From an uncultured Thermomicrobiales bacterium (GTDB lineage Bacteria > Chloroflexota > Chloroflexia > Thermomicrobiales > CADCWN01), in the NCBI GenBank assembly GCA_902806415.1, contig CADCWN010000382.1, forward strand, positions 1 through 51,496: 51,496 nt of DNA, read 5' to 3'. Shown here piece by piece: positions 42,912-50,830 of this stretch (position 1 is the stretch's first letter; each line of letters opens with the position of its first letter). The position numbers and the translations under genes were made by a program. The notes under the pieces are model-generated. The model saw nothing but the letters and a program-made list of their open reading frames with translations, ran no database searches and was not told the origin of the DNA.

Positions 42912-43511
42912 ATGACGATCGATGTGGCCGCGATCCTGCGCGAGGTCGGCGCGATGCAAGAGGGGCATTTCCTCCTCTCGTCCGGGCGTCACGGCGATCG
43001 GTATATCGAGAAGTTCGCCTTGCTGATGCGCCCGCGCGACACCGAGCGGGTCTGCCGCAGGATCGTCGAGCATTTCGCGGAGGCCGGTATCGAGACGGTC
43101 GCCGGGCCGACGACCGGCGGGATCCTGCTGGCCTTCGAGGTCGCCCGCCAACTCGGGGTCCGCGCCGTCTACGCCGAGCGCGCGGAGGGCGGGGCGGGGC
43201 GCGAGTTTCGGCGCGGGGCGACCTTCCGCCCCGGTGAGCGCGTCCTGGTGGTGGATGACATCCTCACCACGGGGGGCGCGGTCCGCGAGACACTGGCCGG
43301 ACTCGCGCCGCATGGCGTCGAGACCGTCGCGGCGGCAGTCCTCGTCGATCGCAGCGGCGGTCGGGTCGATCTCGGGCTTCCCCTCTTCGCCACCCTCCAG
43401 ACCGATATCGCCACCTTCGATCCCGATGATTGCCCGCTCTGCCGCGAGGGCCTGCCCCTGGTCAAGCCTGGCACCACCATTATGCCGGGAGGTCAATCGA
43501 CCGCTGCCTGA
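42912..43511 (+). CDS. pyrE: Orotate phosphoribosyltransferase
   Basis: 199 residues forming OMP from orotate and PRPP. It shows GHFLLSSGRHGDRYIEKF, the PRPP-binding motif VLVVDDILTTGGAV, and GPTTGGILLAFEVARQL. Residues near the C-terminus, DDCPLCREGLPLVKPG, are typical of the Chloroflexota/thermophile type. ATG 42912 is preceded by AAGGAGAACGGG; GTG 42897 is an alternative. It is the last pyrimidine gene here; pyrF is not in the window. Confidence 0.95.
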   Translation: MTIDVAAILREVGAMQEGHFLLSSGRHGDRYIEKFALLMRPRDTERVCRRIVEHFAEAGIETVAGPTTGGILLAFEVARQLGVRAVYAERAEGGAGREFRRGATFRPGERVLVVDDILTTGGAVRETLAGLAPHGVETVAAAVLVDRSGGRVDLGLPLFATLQTDIATFDPDDCPLCREGLPLVKPGTTIMPGGQSTAA

Positions 43512-43590
43512 TCTGGTTCAATTGTCCGATTGGACGCCGCTTGGTGTAGCCGTCGCTGTTTTGTAGCGTAGATTGAGTAGGTTTCTGAAG

Positions 43591-44562
43591 ATGCAATTAC
43601 CCCCAGGCTATACCCTGCGCCCGCCCACTCTGGCCGATCTCGATGCTGCACAAGCCCTGATGGCCGCAGTTGATTTCGCCGAGGTGGGCGAGAGCGACGC
43701 CGATAACGATGACTTGCGCCTCGACTGGGAGCAGGCGGACCTCACTCGCGACGCCTGGCTCGTCCACGCGCCCGATGGTCAGTTGGTCGCCTACGCACTC
43801 ATCACCGATCGCGCCCATCTGCGCATCTTCGCCGACGTTTACCTGCACGCCGCGCACCACAATCGCGGCATCGGCACGCTGATCAATCGGCTGACGGAGG
43901 AGCGGGCTGCTGACCATCTCGCCCTTGCGCCGCCGGGGGCGCGCGTCACCCTCGGCACCTACATCAACGCCCCGAACAGTCACGCCGCGCGCCTCCTGAC
44001 GAACGAAGGCTACACCCTTCTCCGGCACTTCTGGCGGATGGCGATCACCCTGGACGCGCCACCCCCTGTGCCGGTGTGGCCGACCGATCTCGCCGTCCGG
44101 GCGTTCGAGCCCGAGCGCGACGCTCGGGCCGTCCACACGACGATCACCGAGGGTTTCGGGGACATGTGGGGGTTCATCCCGCAGAGTTATGCCGACTGGC
44201 AGGGCTCCATGATCGCGCGCCCCGATTTCGATCCGACCCTCTGGTCGATCGTCGAGGATGGCGACGAGGTTGCCGCCGCCCTTTGCGCCTTTCCCTTTCC
44301 CGATCACGGGCATATCCGCAGCCTGGCGGTGCGGCGACCATGGCGACGGCGCGGTCTCGCTCTCGCGCTCCTCCAGCGGACCTTCGGCCTCTTCTGGGAG
44401 CGCGGCGAGCGCACGATCGCCCTCGGTGTCGATGCCCAAAGTCTCACCGGCGCGACGCGCCTCTACGAGCGCGCCGGCATGAGCGTCGCCCGTCAGTTCG
44501 CACTCTGGGAGAAGGAACTGCGCCCCGGCGCGGACCTGAGCACGCAGCAACTCGCCGAGTGA
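43591..44562 (+). CDS. Tandem GNAT-domain acetyltransferase
   Basis: 323 residues with two GNAT folds. The first (about 1-155) has YTLRPPTLADLDAAQAL, VYLHAAHHNRGIGTLI and NAPNSHAARLLTNEGYTLLRHF. The second (about 170-310) has LAVRAFEPERDARAV, IRSLAVRRPWRRRGLALALL with the RxxGxA acetyl-CoA loop, and ATRLYERAGM. In the first domain the loop reads HHNRGIGTLI, so both may bind acetyl-CoA. ATG 43591 is used; an in-frame TTG at 43573 is possible. Substrate unknown. Confidence 0.88.
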   Translation: MQLPPGYTLRPPTLADLDAAQALMAAVDFAEVGESDADNDDLRLDWEQADLTRDAWLVHAPDGQLVAYALITDRAHLRIFADVYLHAAHHNRGIGTLINRLTEERAADHLALAPPGARVTLGTYINAPNSHAARLLTNEGYTLLRHFWRMAITLDAPPPVPVWPTDLAVRAFEPERDARAVHTTITEGFGDMWGFIPQSYADWQGSMIARPDFDPTLWSIVEDGDEVAAALCAFPFPDHGHIRSLAVRRPWRRRGLALALLQRTFGLFWERGERTIALGVDAQSLTGATRLYERAGMSVARQFALWEKELRPGADLSTQQLAE

Positions 44563-44648
44563 ATCGGAGTTCTATGATCTTGACAGGCTGGCGCGGCGTT
44601 GCTACAATTCACGTCGCGTCACGGGTTATGACCGCGCGGCGTGCGTGA

Positions 44649-44722
44649 GGCGCATTCGTCTAGCGGCCTAGGACACCGCCCTCTCAAGGCGGAGACCACG
44701 GGTTCGAATCCCGTATGCGCTA
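44649..44722 (+). tRNA. tRNA-Glu (anticodon CUC)
   Basis: 74-nt cloverleaf. Acceptor GGCGCAT pairs with ATGCGCT (first pair G-U), D arm GTCTAGCGGCCTAGGAC, anticodon stem CCGCC/GGCGG with loop CTCTCAA giving anticodon CTC (reads GAG), and T arm CGGGTTCGAATCCCG. The discriminator is A and CCA is not encoded. The D arm and anticodon arm match E. coli tRNA-Glu closely. A terminator follows 14 bp later. Confidence 0.95.
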
Positions 44723-44736
44723 CCCCTTCAGGCAAG

Positions 44737-44768
44737 GCCCACGTCACTACGACGTGGGCTTTCCTTTT
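44737..44768 (+). terminator. Intrinsic terminator after tRNA-Glu
   Basis: Perfect 9-bp stem GCCCACGTC (44737-44745) with GACGTGGGC (44751-44759), loop ACTAC, then a T-rich tail (TTTCCTTTT) at 44760-44768. Confidence 0.9.
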
Positions 44769-44794
44769 ACCCGTTACCATGCGATGGAGGGCCG

Positions 44795-45544
44795 GTGAAG
44801 CGCGAAGAGTTCGAGCAGATGTACGCCGCCGAAGATCGCCTCTGGTGGTACCAGAGCCTGCGCGATCGGGTCGTGGCACTGCTCGATCTTGACGCGCGCC
44901 CGGCGTCTGGCGAGTTGCGTATCCTCGATGCCGGATGCGGCACTGGCGGGATGTCGGCGCGACTCCAGCCCTACGGCACAGTCGTCGGCATCGACCTCGC
45001 GCCGTTCGCTGTCGCGGTCTGTCGCGATCGCCGGGGGCTCGCCGACACGGCGGTCGCCTCGATCACCGCGCTCCCTTTCCCCGAGGCGTCGTTCGACCTG
45101 GCGGTGTCGCTCGATGTGATCAGCGACGCGGGGACCGGCAATGACGCCCACGCCCTGGCCGAACTGTCGCGCGTCCTGCGCCCCGGCGGTCGCCTCTGCC
45201 TCAATCTCCCCGCCTTCCGCTGGCTCGCCGGGGAGCATGACGTGGCCGTGGAAACGAAGCGGCGCTACACCCGCTCCGAAGTCCTCGCTCTGCTGGCGCA
45301 GGCCGGTTTCATCCCTGAGCGCCTGACCTACTGGAACACCCTGCTTCTGCCGGCGGTGGCCGCCGCGCGCGGCCTCTCCCGCCTGCGCGGCCTTGACGCC
45401 ACGACCGCGCGTTCCGATGTCAGCGTCCCCGCCGCGCCAATCAACGGCACCCTGCGCGCGATCACCCAACTGGAGGGTCGCCTCCTGCGTCGCACCGACT
45501 TGCCGATCGGCTCATCGCTCCTCTGCGTGGCGCGCAGGGCGTAG
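44795..45544 (+). CDS. Class I SAM-dependent methyltransferase
   Basis: 249 residues of Methyltransf_11/25 type. Opening YAAEDRLWWYQSLRDRV is typical of a group near glycan or lipid genes. Motif I is LRILDAGCGTGGMSARL, then VVGIDLAPFAV, ASITALPFPEASFDLAVSLDVI and ELSRVLRPGGRLCLNLPAF. The C-terminal about 60 residues (AARGLSRLRGLD) are variable. The start is GTG 44795 behind GGAGGGCCG. The last two bases of its TAG are the first bases of the second palindromic element. The acceptor is unknown. Confidence 0.9.
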   Translation: MKREEFEQMYAAEDRLWWYQSLRDRVVALLDLDARPASGELRILDAGCGTGGMSARLQPYGTVVGIDLAPFAVAVCRDRRGLADTAVASITALPFPEASFDLAVSLDVISDAGTGNDAHALAELSRVLRPGGRLCLNLPAFRWLAGEHDVAVETKRRYTRSEVLALLAQAGFIPERLTYWNTLLLPAVAAARGLSRLRGLDATTARSDVSVPAAPINGTLRAITQLEGRLLRRTDLPIGSSLLCVARRA

Positions 45545-45649
45545 TCGTGAGTCGTGGGTCGTGAGTCGCGAGAACTCGCTCCCAAAGTGTGCCGATTCGT
45601 GGACAGGTAGCCGCTGGCGGTCAGTTCTCACGACCCACGACTCACGACT
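45543..45649. repeat. Heptamer-built palindromic element upstream of the HNH gene
   Basis: Perfect 23-bp inverted arms at 45543-45565 and 45627-45649 with 61 nt between (107 nt in all). Each arm is three heptamers of AGTCGTG/GGTCGTG type. On the left an extra heptamer TCGCGAG (45566-45572) is inserted, after which AACT pairs with AGTT on the right. Its architecture matches the carB element but the unit sequence differs. It exactly fills the gap from the methyltransferase stop to 8 bp before the HNH start. Confidence 0.85.
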
Positions 45650-45657
45650 GGACACCG

Positions 45658-45993
45658 ATGCGTACCGTAGAACTGATGACCCGGATTGCCGAAACGGACG
45701 TCACCTTTTCGATTGACGACGGGCGCTGGCGGGGCAAGTGCCTGATCTGCAACGGCTGGCTCAGCTTCGATGCGCGCACCGGGTTCGGGGCGAACATCGA
45801 GCATATCTACCCCCGCTCGCTCGGCGGCGACAACGATCTGTCCAACCTTGGCCTGACCCATCCCGGTTGTAATGGCGAGAAAGGGCGGAATTGGGACCCG
45901 AAGCGTCGCCATCGCGGCAACCCGGAACGTTACCGCGCGATCGTTGAGCACCTGCGGCAGCGGCGGCGCGAGCGCTGGCGGGAGCGAGCGTGA
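45658..45993 (+). CDS. HNH endonuclease
   Basis: 111 residues. Zinc knuckle C28-L-I-C31, then NIEHIYPRSLGGDNDLSNL with the E-H catalytic pair (H49), and LTHPGCNGEKGRN with the final His and Cys71. This is the small HNH form found in phages, restriction systems and stand-alone nucleases. ATG 45658 or 45676 are possible and neither has a good Shine-Dalgarno site; the palindromic element forms the 5' UTR. The C-terminus is Arg-rich. No partner methylase or specificity gene is adjacent apart from the preceding methyltransferase, whose sequence does not look like a DNA methylase. Confidence 0.88.
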   Translation: MRTVELMTRIAETDVTFSIDDGRWRGKCLICNGWLSFDARTGFGANIEHIYPRSLGGDNDLSNLGLTHPGCNGEKGRNWDPKRRHRGNPERYRAIVEHLRQRRRERWRERA

Positions 45994-46121
45994 TGTGGAT
46001 CACCACCCGCCCCGAGGGCGACAGCGAGGGGAGAAGGGGTAGGCGGAGAGTGGGCTGGGTTGGGCTGGGTGTGCTGGCGATGGCCCTGACCCACGGGCGA
46101 GCTGAGAGAAGCCGCGCGCGA

Positions 46122-46150
46122 GGTTTCGCGCCCCTTACGAGCGCGAAACC
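46122..46150. terminator. 10-bp inverted repeat at the 3' end of the SMR gene
   Basis: GGTTTCGCGC (46122-46131) and GCGCGAAACC (46141-46150) with a 9-nt loop. It spans the stop codon of the minus-strand transporter gene and lies between it and the HNH gene, fitting a bidirectional terminator, though no T-run follows. Confidence 0.4.
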
Positions 46151-46497
46151 AGCACGACCCCAACGCAGATAACGACGATCCCCGCCCAGCGCGTCGGGCT
46201 GATCGCTTCATTGAAGAGGAGGCGCGAGAGGAGCGCGGTCACGACGTAGCCGAAGGCGAGCAGTGGGTAGGCGTAGGAAAGTTGGACGCGCGAGATCACC
46301 GCCAGCCAGAAGATCGACGCCCCGAAGACGAAGATGAAGCCGAGCAGAATCGGCACCTGCGTGAAGACGCGGAAGAGCGTGGGAATCAGCGTGGCGGGGC
46401 TGAGGTCCAGGACGCCGAAACGATTCATCCCGTACTTCAGCAATAACTCCCCGACCACGGAAAGGCAGATCCCCGTCAGCAAGAGCGCGATGACCAT
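46135..46497 (-). CDS. SMR/EamA-type small membrane transporter
   Basis: 120 residues, four membrane helices (about 3-24, 43-65, 72-92 and 98-117). The first carries GELLLKYGM, whose Glu is the charge-coupling position of small multidrug-resistance-type proteins. Closest in look to the ArnE/ArnF and EamA-like members that move lipid-linked sugars. ATG 46497 follows AAGGAGG by 11 bases; the in-frame extension upstream is Pro/Arg-rich and rejected. The nearby epimerase and glycosyltransferase genes on the same strand fit a sugar-lipid role, but this is inference. Confidence 0.85.
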   Translation of the reverse strand: MVIALLLTGICLSVVGELLLKYGMNRFGVLDLSPATLIPTLFRVFTQVPILLGFIFVFGASIFWLAVISRVQLSYAYPLLAFGYVVTALLSRLLFNEAISPTRWAGIVVICVGVVLVSRS

Positions 46498-46657
46498 CAG
46501 GGCGCGAGCCTCCTTCTCTGGATTTGCCGAATCAGCCGTGCGGGGTATAGCCTCGGGTTGCGGTGGCCTGACGGTCGGCAACTCACCATTGCGCTCGGAA
46601 CCGATCAATACGCCACCGCTCCCTCTCCCCGAAGCCACGCCCCGCACGGGACGCGAG

Positions 46658-47605
46658 CTAATCCGCCGCGACGGCCGCTTCGATCGCCACCGGCGTCAGC
46701 CACTCGCGGTATTCCGCGGTTTTTCCCTGGACGGTATCGAAGAACGTGCGCTGAATTCGCGAGGTGATCGGCCCGACCTTGCCGTTCCCGACCGGGCGAC
46801 GGTCGATCTTCGTCACCGGCGTGACCTGCACCCCCGTGCCGCAGAAGAAGATCTCGTCGGCGACGTACAACTCGGTGCGATCGACCTCGCGCTCCTCGAC
46901 CGCGATCCCGGCGTCGCGCGCGATCTGCAGGACCGAGCGGCGGGTGATCCCCTCCAGGATGTCGGCGGTGACGGGCGGGGTGATCAGGACGCCGCGCCGG
47001 ACCAGCATCATGTTGCAGGCGCTGCCCTCGCTGACCTTGCCGCGACTGTTGAGCAGGATCGCATCGTCGAAGCCGTACTCGACCGCCTCATCCTTGGTGA
47101 TCGCCGAGTTGATGTAGGCTCCAGAAATCTTGCCGCGTGCGGGGATCGCGTTGTCCTGAATGCGGCTCCACGACGAGACCATCACCGAGAGGCCATCCTC
47201 GGCGCTGTAGTAATTGTCGAGCGGCAGCAGATAGATCGCGAAGTTGTTGTCCACCCCGCGCAACGTCGGCCCGAGATCGAGCCCCGACTTGTAGGCGTAG
47301 GGGCGGAAATAGATATTCGAGGTGGGCGCATTGCGGCGCGTCAGTTCGACAGCGATTTCGCAGAGGCCGTCGATATCGACCCCCAGATCGATCTTGATCA
47401 GCCCTGCCGACTGACTGAATCGGGTCATGTGATCGCGCAGGCGGAAGATGTTGATCGTGCTGCCGTCCCGGTCGAGGTAGCCGCGAATGCCGGCAAAAAC
47501 CCCGGTGCCATATTGGAGCGCGTGCGTGGCGATGCTGACCTTCGCGTCCTCGATCGGGATGATCTCCCCCTCGAAGTAGCAATAAGGCAGATGAGAAACT
47601 TGCAT
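46658..47605 (-). CDS. ilvE: Branched-chain amino acid aminotransferase
   Basis: 315-residue fold-IV PLP aminotransferase making or degrading Val, Leu and Ile. It has ALQYGTGVFAGIRGY, YFRPYAYKSG, the PLP lysine K161 in SAITKDEAVEYGFDDAILL and the VSEGSACNMMLVR segment; the C-terminal FCGTGVQVTPVTKIDRRPVGNGKVG is canonical. ATG 47605 has GGAAAGGATGG upstream; ATG 47617 would have that site too close. Confidence 0.95.
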   Translation of the reverse strand: MQVSHLPYCYFEGEIIPIEDAKVSIATHALQYGTGVFAGIRGYLDRDGSTINIFRLRDHMTRFSQSAGLIKIDLGVDIDGLCEIAVELTRRNAPTSNIYFRPYAYKSGLDLGPTLRGVDNNFAIYLLPLDNYYSAEDGLSVMVSSWSRIQDNAIPARGKISGAYINSAITKDEAVEYGFDDAILLNSRGKVSEGSACNMMLVRRGVLITPPVTADILEGITRRSVLQIARDAGIAVEEREVDRTELYVADEIFFCGTGVQVTPVTKIDRRPVGNGKVGPITSRIQRTFFDTVQGKTAEYREWLTPVAIEAAVAAD

Positions 47606-47703
47606 GGTGACGACCATCCTTTCCGTGCGCGATCAACCGTTCGTGCGCGCGTGGCGATGCTGAAGGGACGGCTATTTGCGCCCGACGGCTCCGATATCGG
47701 CGT

Positions 47704-47709
47704 AGTATA
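47704..47709 (-). promoter_or_regulatory. Candidate -10 box of ilvE
   Basis: TATACT on the minus strand, preceded by TGG (a TGn extension), about 98 bp upstream of the ilvE start. No clear -35 is present, which an extended -10 can tolerate. Confidence 0.35.
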
Positions 47710-47754
47710 CCATCGGGTCGGAGCGACCGATCGTCTCCGCGCGGTATGGATGCC

Positions 47755-48765
47755 TCACTCAGCGCCCGCGTAGTGTTCCCAGTGTTGGCGATAGAAATCG
47801 ACCGAGGCGGCGAGGCCGTCGCGCAGCGGGGTTCGCGGTCGCCAGCCGAGGGCGGTGGTGATTTTCGTGTAGTCGGTGTAGACATCGCCGATGTCGATCG
47901 CCTTCCGCTCCGGCGGGAAGGGGACGAGGCGGTAGCCGCCGGGGCTACCCGCCACCCCGACCAGCACCTCGACCGTCTCGCGCAGGCTGATCGGATCGCC
48001 GCCGAGATTGAAGATCTGGCCCTCGGCGGCGGGGGTGGTGGCGGCCAGCAGCAGCGCCTCGACGACGTCATCGACATAGTTGAAGTCCCGCCGCTGCTCA
48101 CCGTCGCCGAAGAGATCGATCTGCTTCCCTTCCACCGCGAGGCGGATGAGCCAGCCGATCGCCGTCTGCCGATTGTGGCGGATCAGCATCCGCGGGCCGT
48201 AGGTGTTGGTCAGGCGGAGCGAGGTGGTCCGAATCCCGTGGACCCGGTGGTAAAGGATGTGGTACGACTCGCCGGCGATGCTGTTGATCCCGTTGACATC
48301 GACCGGGTCCTGGATGTGCCGCTCATCGATCGGCAGATAGTTGGCGCGCCCGTACTGCTGGCGCGTGGCGGTGTGGACGACGCGGATAGCGGGGTTATGC
48401 TCGCGACACGCCTCCATCATTGCCAATTGTGCGCGACAGTTGATCTCCAGGTCGGTGAACGGATCGCGCATCGAGTCGATGTGGCTGACCTGTCCAGCCA
48501 GATTAAAGAGGTAGCGCTGCCCCTGGACCAGATAGCGAAGGCTGACCGGATCGCGCACATCAGAAATGTTGATCTGCACCCGATCGCGGATATCCGCGAC
48601 GTTGAACAGATTGCCCCCCGCGCCCGGCAGCATCGCATCGACCAGGGTGACCCGCGCGCCGAGGGTGACCAGGCGGTGCGCGAGCGCGCTGCCGATGAAC
48701 CCGAGCCCGCCGGTGATCAGCACCGGCGCGTCAACGAAGGCGGTGGCGTAGGGGGGCGCACTCAC
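47755..48765 (-). CDS. NAD-dependent epimerase/dehydratase-like protein
   Basis: 336-residue extended SDR. The NAD loop TGGLGFIG is at 18-25 and LRLTNTYGPRM, DFNYVDDVVEALLLA and IFNLGGDPISL are typical of nucleotide-sugar epimerases and dehydratases. The usual Tyr-x3-Lys is replaced: by alignment the stretch before AGESYHILYH reads DVNGINS, with N148 for Tyr and S152 for Lys. GTG 48765 follows AAGGAGGCCCG and overlaps the glycosyltransferase stop (GTGA). Probably makes or modifies a sugar nucleotide used by the coupled glycosyltransferase. Confidence 0.87.
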   Translation of the reverse strand: MSAPPYATAFVDAPVLITGGLGFIGSALAHRLVTLGARVTLVDAMLPGAGGNLFNVADIRDRVQINISDVRDPVSLRYLVQGQRYLFNLAGQVSHIDSMRDPFTDLEINCRAQLAMMEACREHNPAIRVVHTATRQQYGRANYLPIDERHIQDPVDVNGINSIAGESYHILYHRVHGIRTTSLRLTNTYGPRMLIRHNRQTAIGWLIRLAVEGKQIDLFGDGEQRRDFNYVDDVVEALLLAATTPAAEGQIFNLGGDPISLRETVEVLVGVAGSPGGYRLVPFPPERKAIDIGDVYTDYTKITTALGWRPRTPLRDGLAASVDFYRQHWEHYAGAE

Positions 48766-49523
48766 CGGGCCTCCTTGCGCCGCCCTTCCGGGGCGGAGAC
48801 GACGGCCTGGGCCGACGGGAGCCGCCGCACGCGCAGCTGCCACCAGAACGAGAGGATGTCGGTCACGGTGCGGGCGATCCGGGGCAGGTTGAAGAACTGC
48901 GATTTGCCGTAGGCGCGGTGGTAGTGGTGGACCGGCACCTCGGCGAAGGCGCAGCCGGCGTCTTGCAGCTTCTTGACCAGTTCCAGGCAGATCATCCCGG
49001 TATTCGACGTGAGGGTGACGCGCTCCAGCGCCGTGCGGCGGATGAGGCGGAAGTCGCAGTCCACGTCGCGCAGCCGGAAGCCGAAGAGCAGCTTCATCGC
49101 CCAGTGATAGAGGCGCCCGATGATGATCCGCCCGAGCGGATCGGAGCGGCTAATCTTGTAGCCGTTGACGACATCAATGCCCGGCACGAGCTTGTCCAGC
49201 AACAGGGGCAACTCGCGCGGGTCGTACTGGCCGTCGCCGTCGGTGTAGAAGAACAATTCCTTGGTGGCGGTGGCGATCCCTAGCTTCAGCGCGCCGCCGT
49301 AGCCGAGGGGCTGGCGGTGCGTGAGGACGCGCAGGCGCGCGAACTGCGGGGCCAACTCCTCCAGCACCTCGACCGTGTAGTCGGTGCTGCCGTTCTCGAC
49401 GACGATGATCTCGTAGTCGTCGGTGAGGGCACGGCAGGTGCGATCCGCCTCGATCACCAGGCTGGCGATCGTGCCGCCGTCGTTGTAAGCCGGGAAGAAC
49501 ACGCTGATACTCGGCTTGCTCAC
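48762..49523 (-). CDS. Family 2 glycosyltransferase (DPM1/polyprenyl-phosphate type)
   Basis: 253 residues. The GT-A core shows VFFPAYNDGGTIASLV, IIVVENGSTDYT, GYGGALKLGI and the DxD metal motif in FYTDGDGQYDPREL. DVDCDFRLIRR is typical of the polyprenyl-phosphate-sugar subgroup. No C-terminal membrane helices are seen, only an amphipathic ARTVTDILSFWWQLR segment. GTG 49523 gives the conserved SKPSISVFFPAYN opening, with GAGGTGCGG upstream. Coupled to the epimerase-like gene. TATACT at 49583-49588 (minus) is a possible -10 box 60 bp upstream. Confidence 0.92.
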   Translation of the reverse strand: MSKPSISVFFPAYNDGGTIASLVIEADRTCRALTDDYEIIVVENGSTDYTVEVLEELAPQFARLRVLTHRQPLGYGGALKLGIATATKELFFYTDGDGQYDPRELPLLLDKLVPGIDVVNGYKISRSDPLGRIIIGRLYHWAMKLLFGFRLRDVDCDFRLIRRTALERVTLTSNTGMICLELVKKLQDAGCAFAEVPVHHYHRAYGKSQFFNLPRIARTVTDILSFWWQLRVRRLPSAQAVVSAPEGRRKEAR

Positions 49524-49826
49524 CGATCCGCACCTCTGCGAATACACACGCTATCTGCCGCTTCAGACTATGTCGGTGACGGAGTATAGCACAGCCGACG
49601 GCCCTGCTTGGGGCAATCCGCGATGCCACACCTCCCGGTCGCACCGTCGCGCCTCCCCCAAATGGATGAGTTGCTGGCGAACGAATGGTCGCATTCGCGG
49701 TGGTCACTCGTCCTTGCGGATGCAGATCATCCGGTCGGTTCGCCAGCAGCCCCAGCCCTCTACACTGATTGCAGAGCGGCGGGTCAGTGCCGACCGTCGC
49801 GGGTCCGGTAGGAAAGGGGTGGGACG

Positions 49827-50057
49827 ATGGGTGACTGGTTTGAGATCGTCGAGCATGGCAACTATCGCCGCCAATCCCTCCTCGCCGAGGCCGACCGGGG
49901 TCGCCGATCGGTGCCGATCGGCGGGGTGAGTATCAGGGCGCGGGTGGCCGCAGCATTGATCGGCGTGGCGATGTGGCTGGCCCCGGCGACGGCGAAGTCG
50001 CGACGGCAGGCGGAGTTGTACGACGAACGCGCCCTGCCTGGGATCGTCGGCTCGTAA
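49827..50057 (+). CDS. Small hypothetical protein with one membrane segment
   Basis: 76 residues, no family recognised. The N-terminus is MGDWFEIVEHGNYRRQSLL; a hydrophobic stretch (about 38-56, VAAALIGVAMWLAPATA) could span the membrane, and the rest is charged. The ATG follows GGAAAGGGGTGGGACG, a strong ribosome-binding site, which is the main reason for calling it. It is alone in a gap between divergent and convergent genes. Confidence 0.5.
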   Translation: MGDWFEIVEHGNYRRQSLLAEADRGRRSVPIGGVSIRARVAAALIGVAMWLAPATAKSRRQAELYDERALPGIVGS

Positions 50058-50179
50058 GCTGACGGGCCAGGATGGGCTAAATTTCAGTAACCTTCGCCCT
50101 TTTGCCCGCTTTGCAATCGTCGCCCCAAACCTGACCTTTTTCCGCCTCGGCTAGACGCCCCATTCATGTCGATAATACG

Positions 50180-50215
50180 CGGAGCCCGGTCGCAGCGCAC
50201 TGCGACCGGGCTCCG
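50180..50215. terminator. 16-bp perfect hairpin
   Basis: CGGAGCCCGGTCGCAG (50180-50195) pairs perfectly with 50200-50215 across the tetraloop CGCA. It lies between the small ORF and the convergent thioredoxin-fold gene, 42 bp beyond the latter's stop, so a bidirectional terminator is likely. No T-run follows on either strand. Confidence 0.65.
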
Positions 50216-50257
50216 TTGACGTGCGGGATACGGCAGAGAGCTGCCACAAGGCCAGCA

Positions 50258-50752
50258 TTAGCCGAAGATGTCGAGGATCTGCTGCCCACCTCTCGCTCCG
50301 GTGCCATAGCCGCGAATAGAGCCCTCACCGTCGATGGCGACAGCGACGGCCTGCTTATCGACACCTCTCAGTCCATAGCTGGCGGTGACGGCCCCATCCC
50401 AGTCGGGGAGCATGATGACCATCTGTGATGGATCGATCGGGATGGGCTGGCCGTGTTGCTGCAGGGTGGCGGTGGCCTCGCGCACGATTTCCCGATAGCC
50501 GCTCTGAATGCGCCCCCTGGCAACGCCGCGCATCATCCTGGGGAGCCTGCTGAGATCGAGGACCGAGATGATCGGCAGGGCCTCGGTGCTGTAGCGGCCG
50601 CGCAACGTGCGGCTGATCTGGCGCGCCTGCTCGCCGCTGTCGCGCCCGGCGAAGAGCACGACCACGGCGCGGCCCTGGTAATCGCCGAGCGATACGGGGT
50701 GTCCGACGATGTGTTCGAGGGTGAAAGCCGGGGCCATCGCGGGCGCTGTCAT
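50258..50752 (-). CDS. Peroxiredoxin/TlpA-fold protein without cysteines
   Basis: 164 residues. APAFTLEHIVGHPVSLGDYQGRAVVVLFAG has the opening of AhpC-TSA/TlpA proteins, where a Cys motif should follow; here it is GRDSGEQARQ with no Cys in the whole protein. The remaining pattern (VIMLPDWDGAVTASYGLRGV, AVAIDGEGSIRGYGTG) keeps the thioredoxin-like strand order. A redox role is unlikely; a binding or structural role is possible. ATG follows GAGGTGGCAA. Confidence 0.75.
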   Translation of the reverse strand: MTAPAMAPAFTLEHIVGHPVSLGDYQGRAVVVLFAGRDSGEQARQISRTLRGRYSTEALPIISVLDLSRLPRMMRGVARGRIQSGYREIVREATATLQQHGQPIPIDPSQMVIMLPDWDGAVTASYGLRGVDKQAVAVAIDGEGSIRGYGTGARGGQQILDIFG

Positions 50753-50830
50753 TTGCCACCTCTACAACGAGTAAGGAGGAGCCATCGCTCTCCATTCCAT
50801 ACGTCGCGCGTGGGGGAAATATCACGGCGC

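Noticed and set aside
45658..45993. Restriction-modification pair formed by the HNH gene and the upstream methyltransferase
   Set aside because: The methyltransferase is of the small-molecule Methyltransf_11 type and lacks DPPY/NPPY or cytosine-methylase motifs.
45990..46172. Small frame overlapping the HNH stop
   Set aside because: Low-complexity Arg/Gly sequence running into the opposing transporter gene; no family or clear start.
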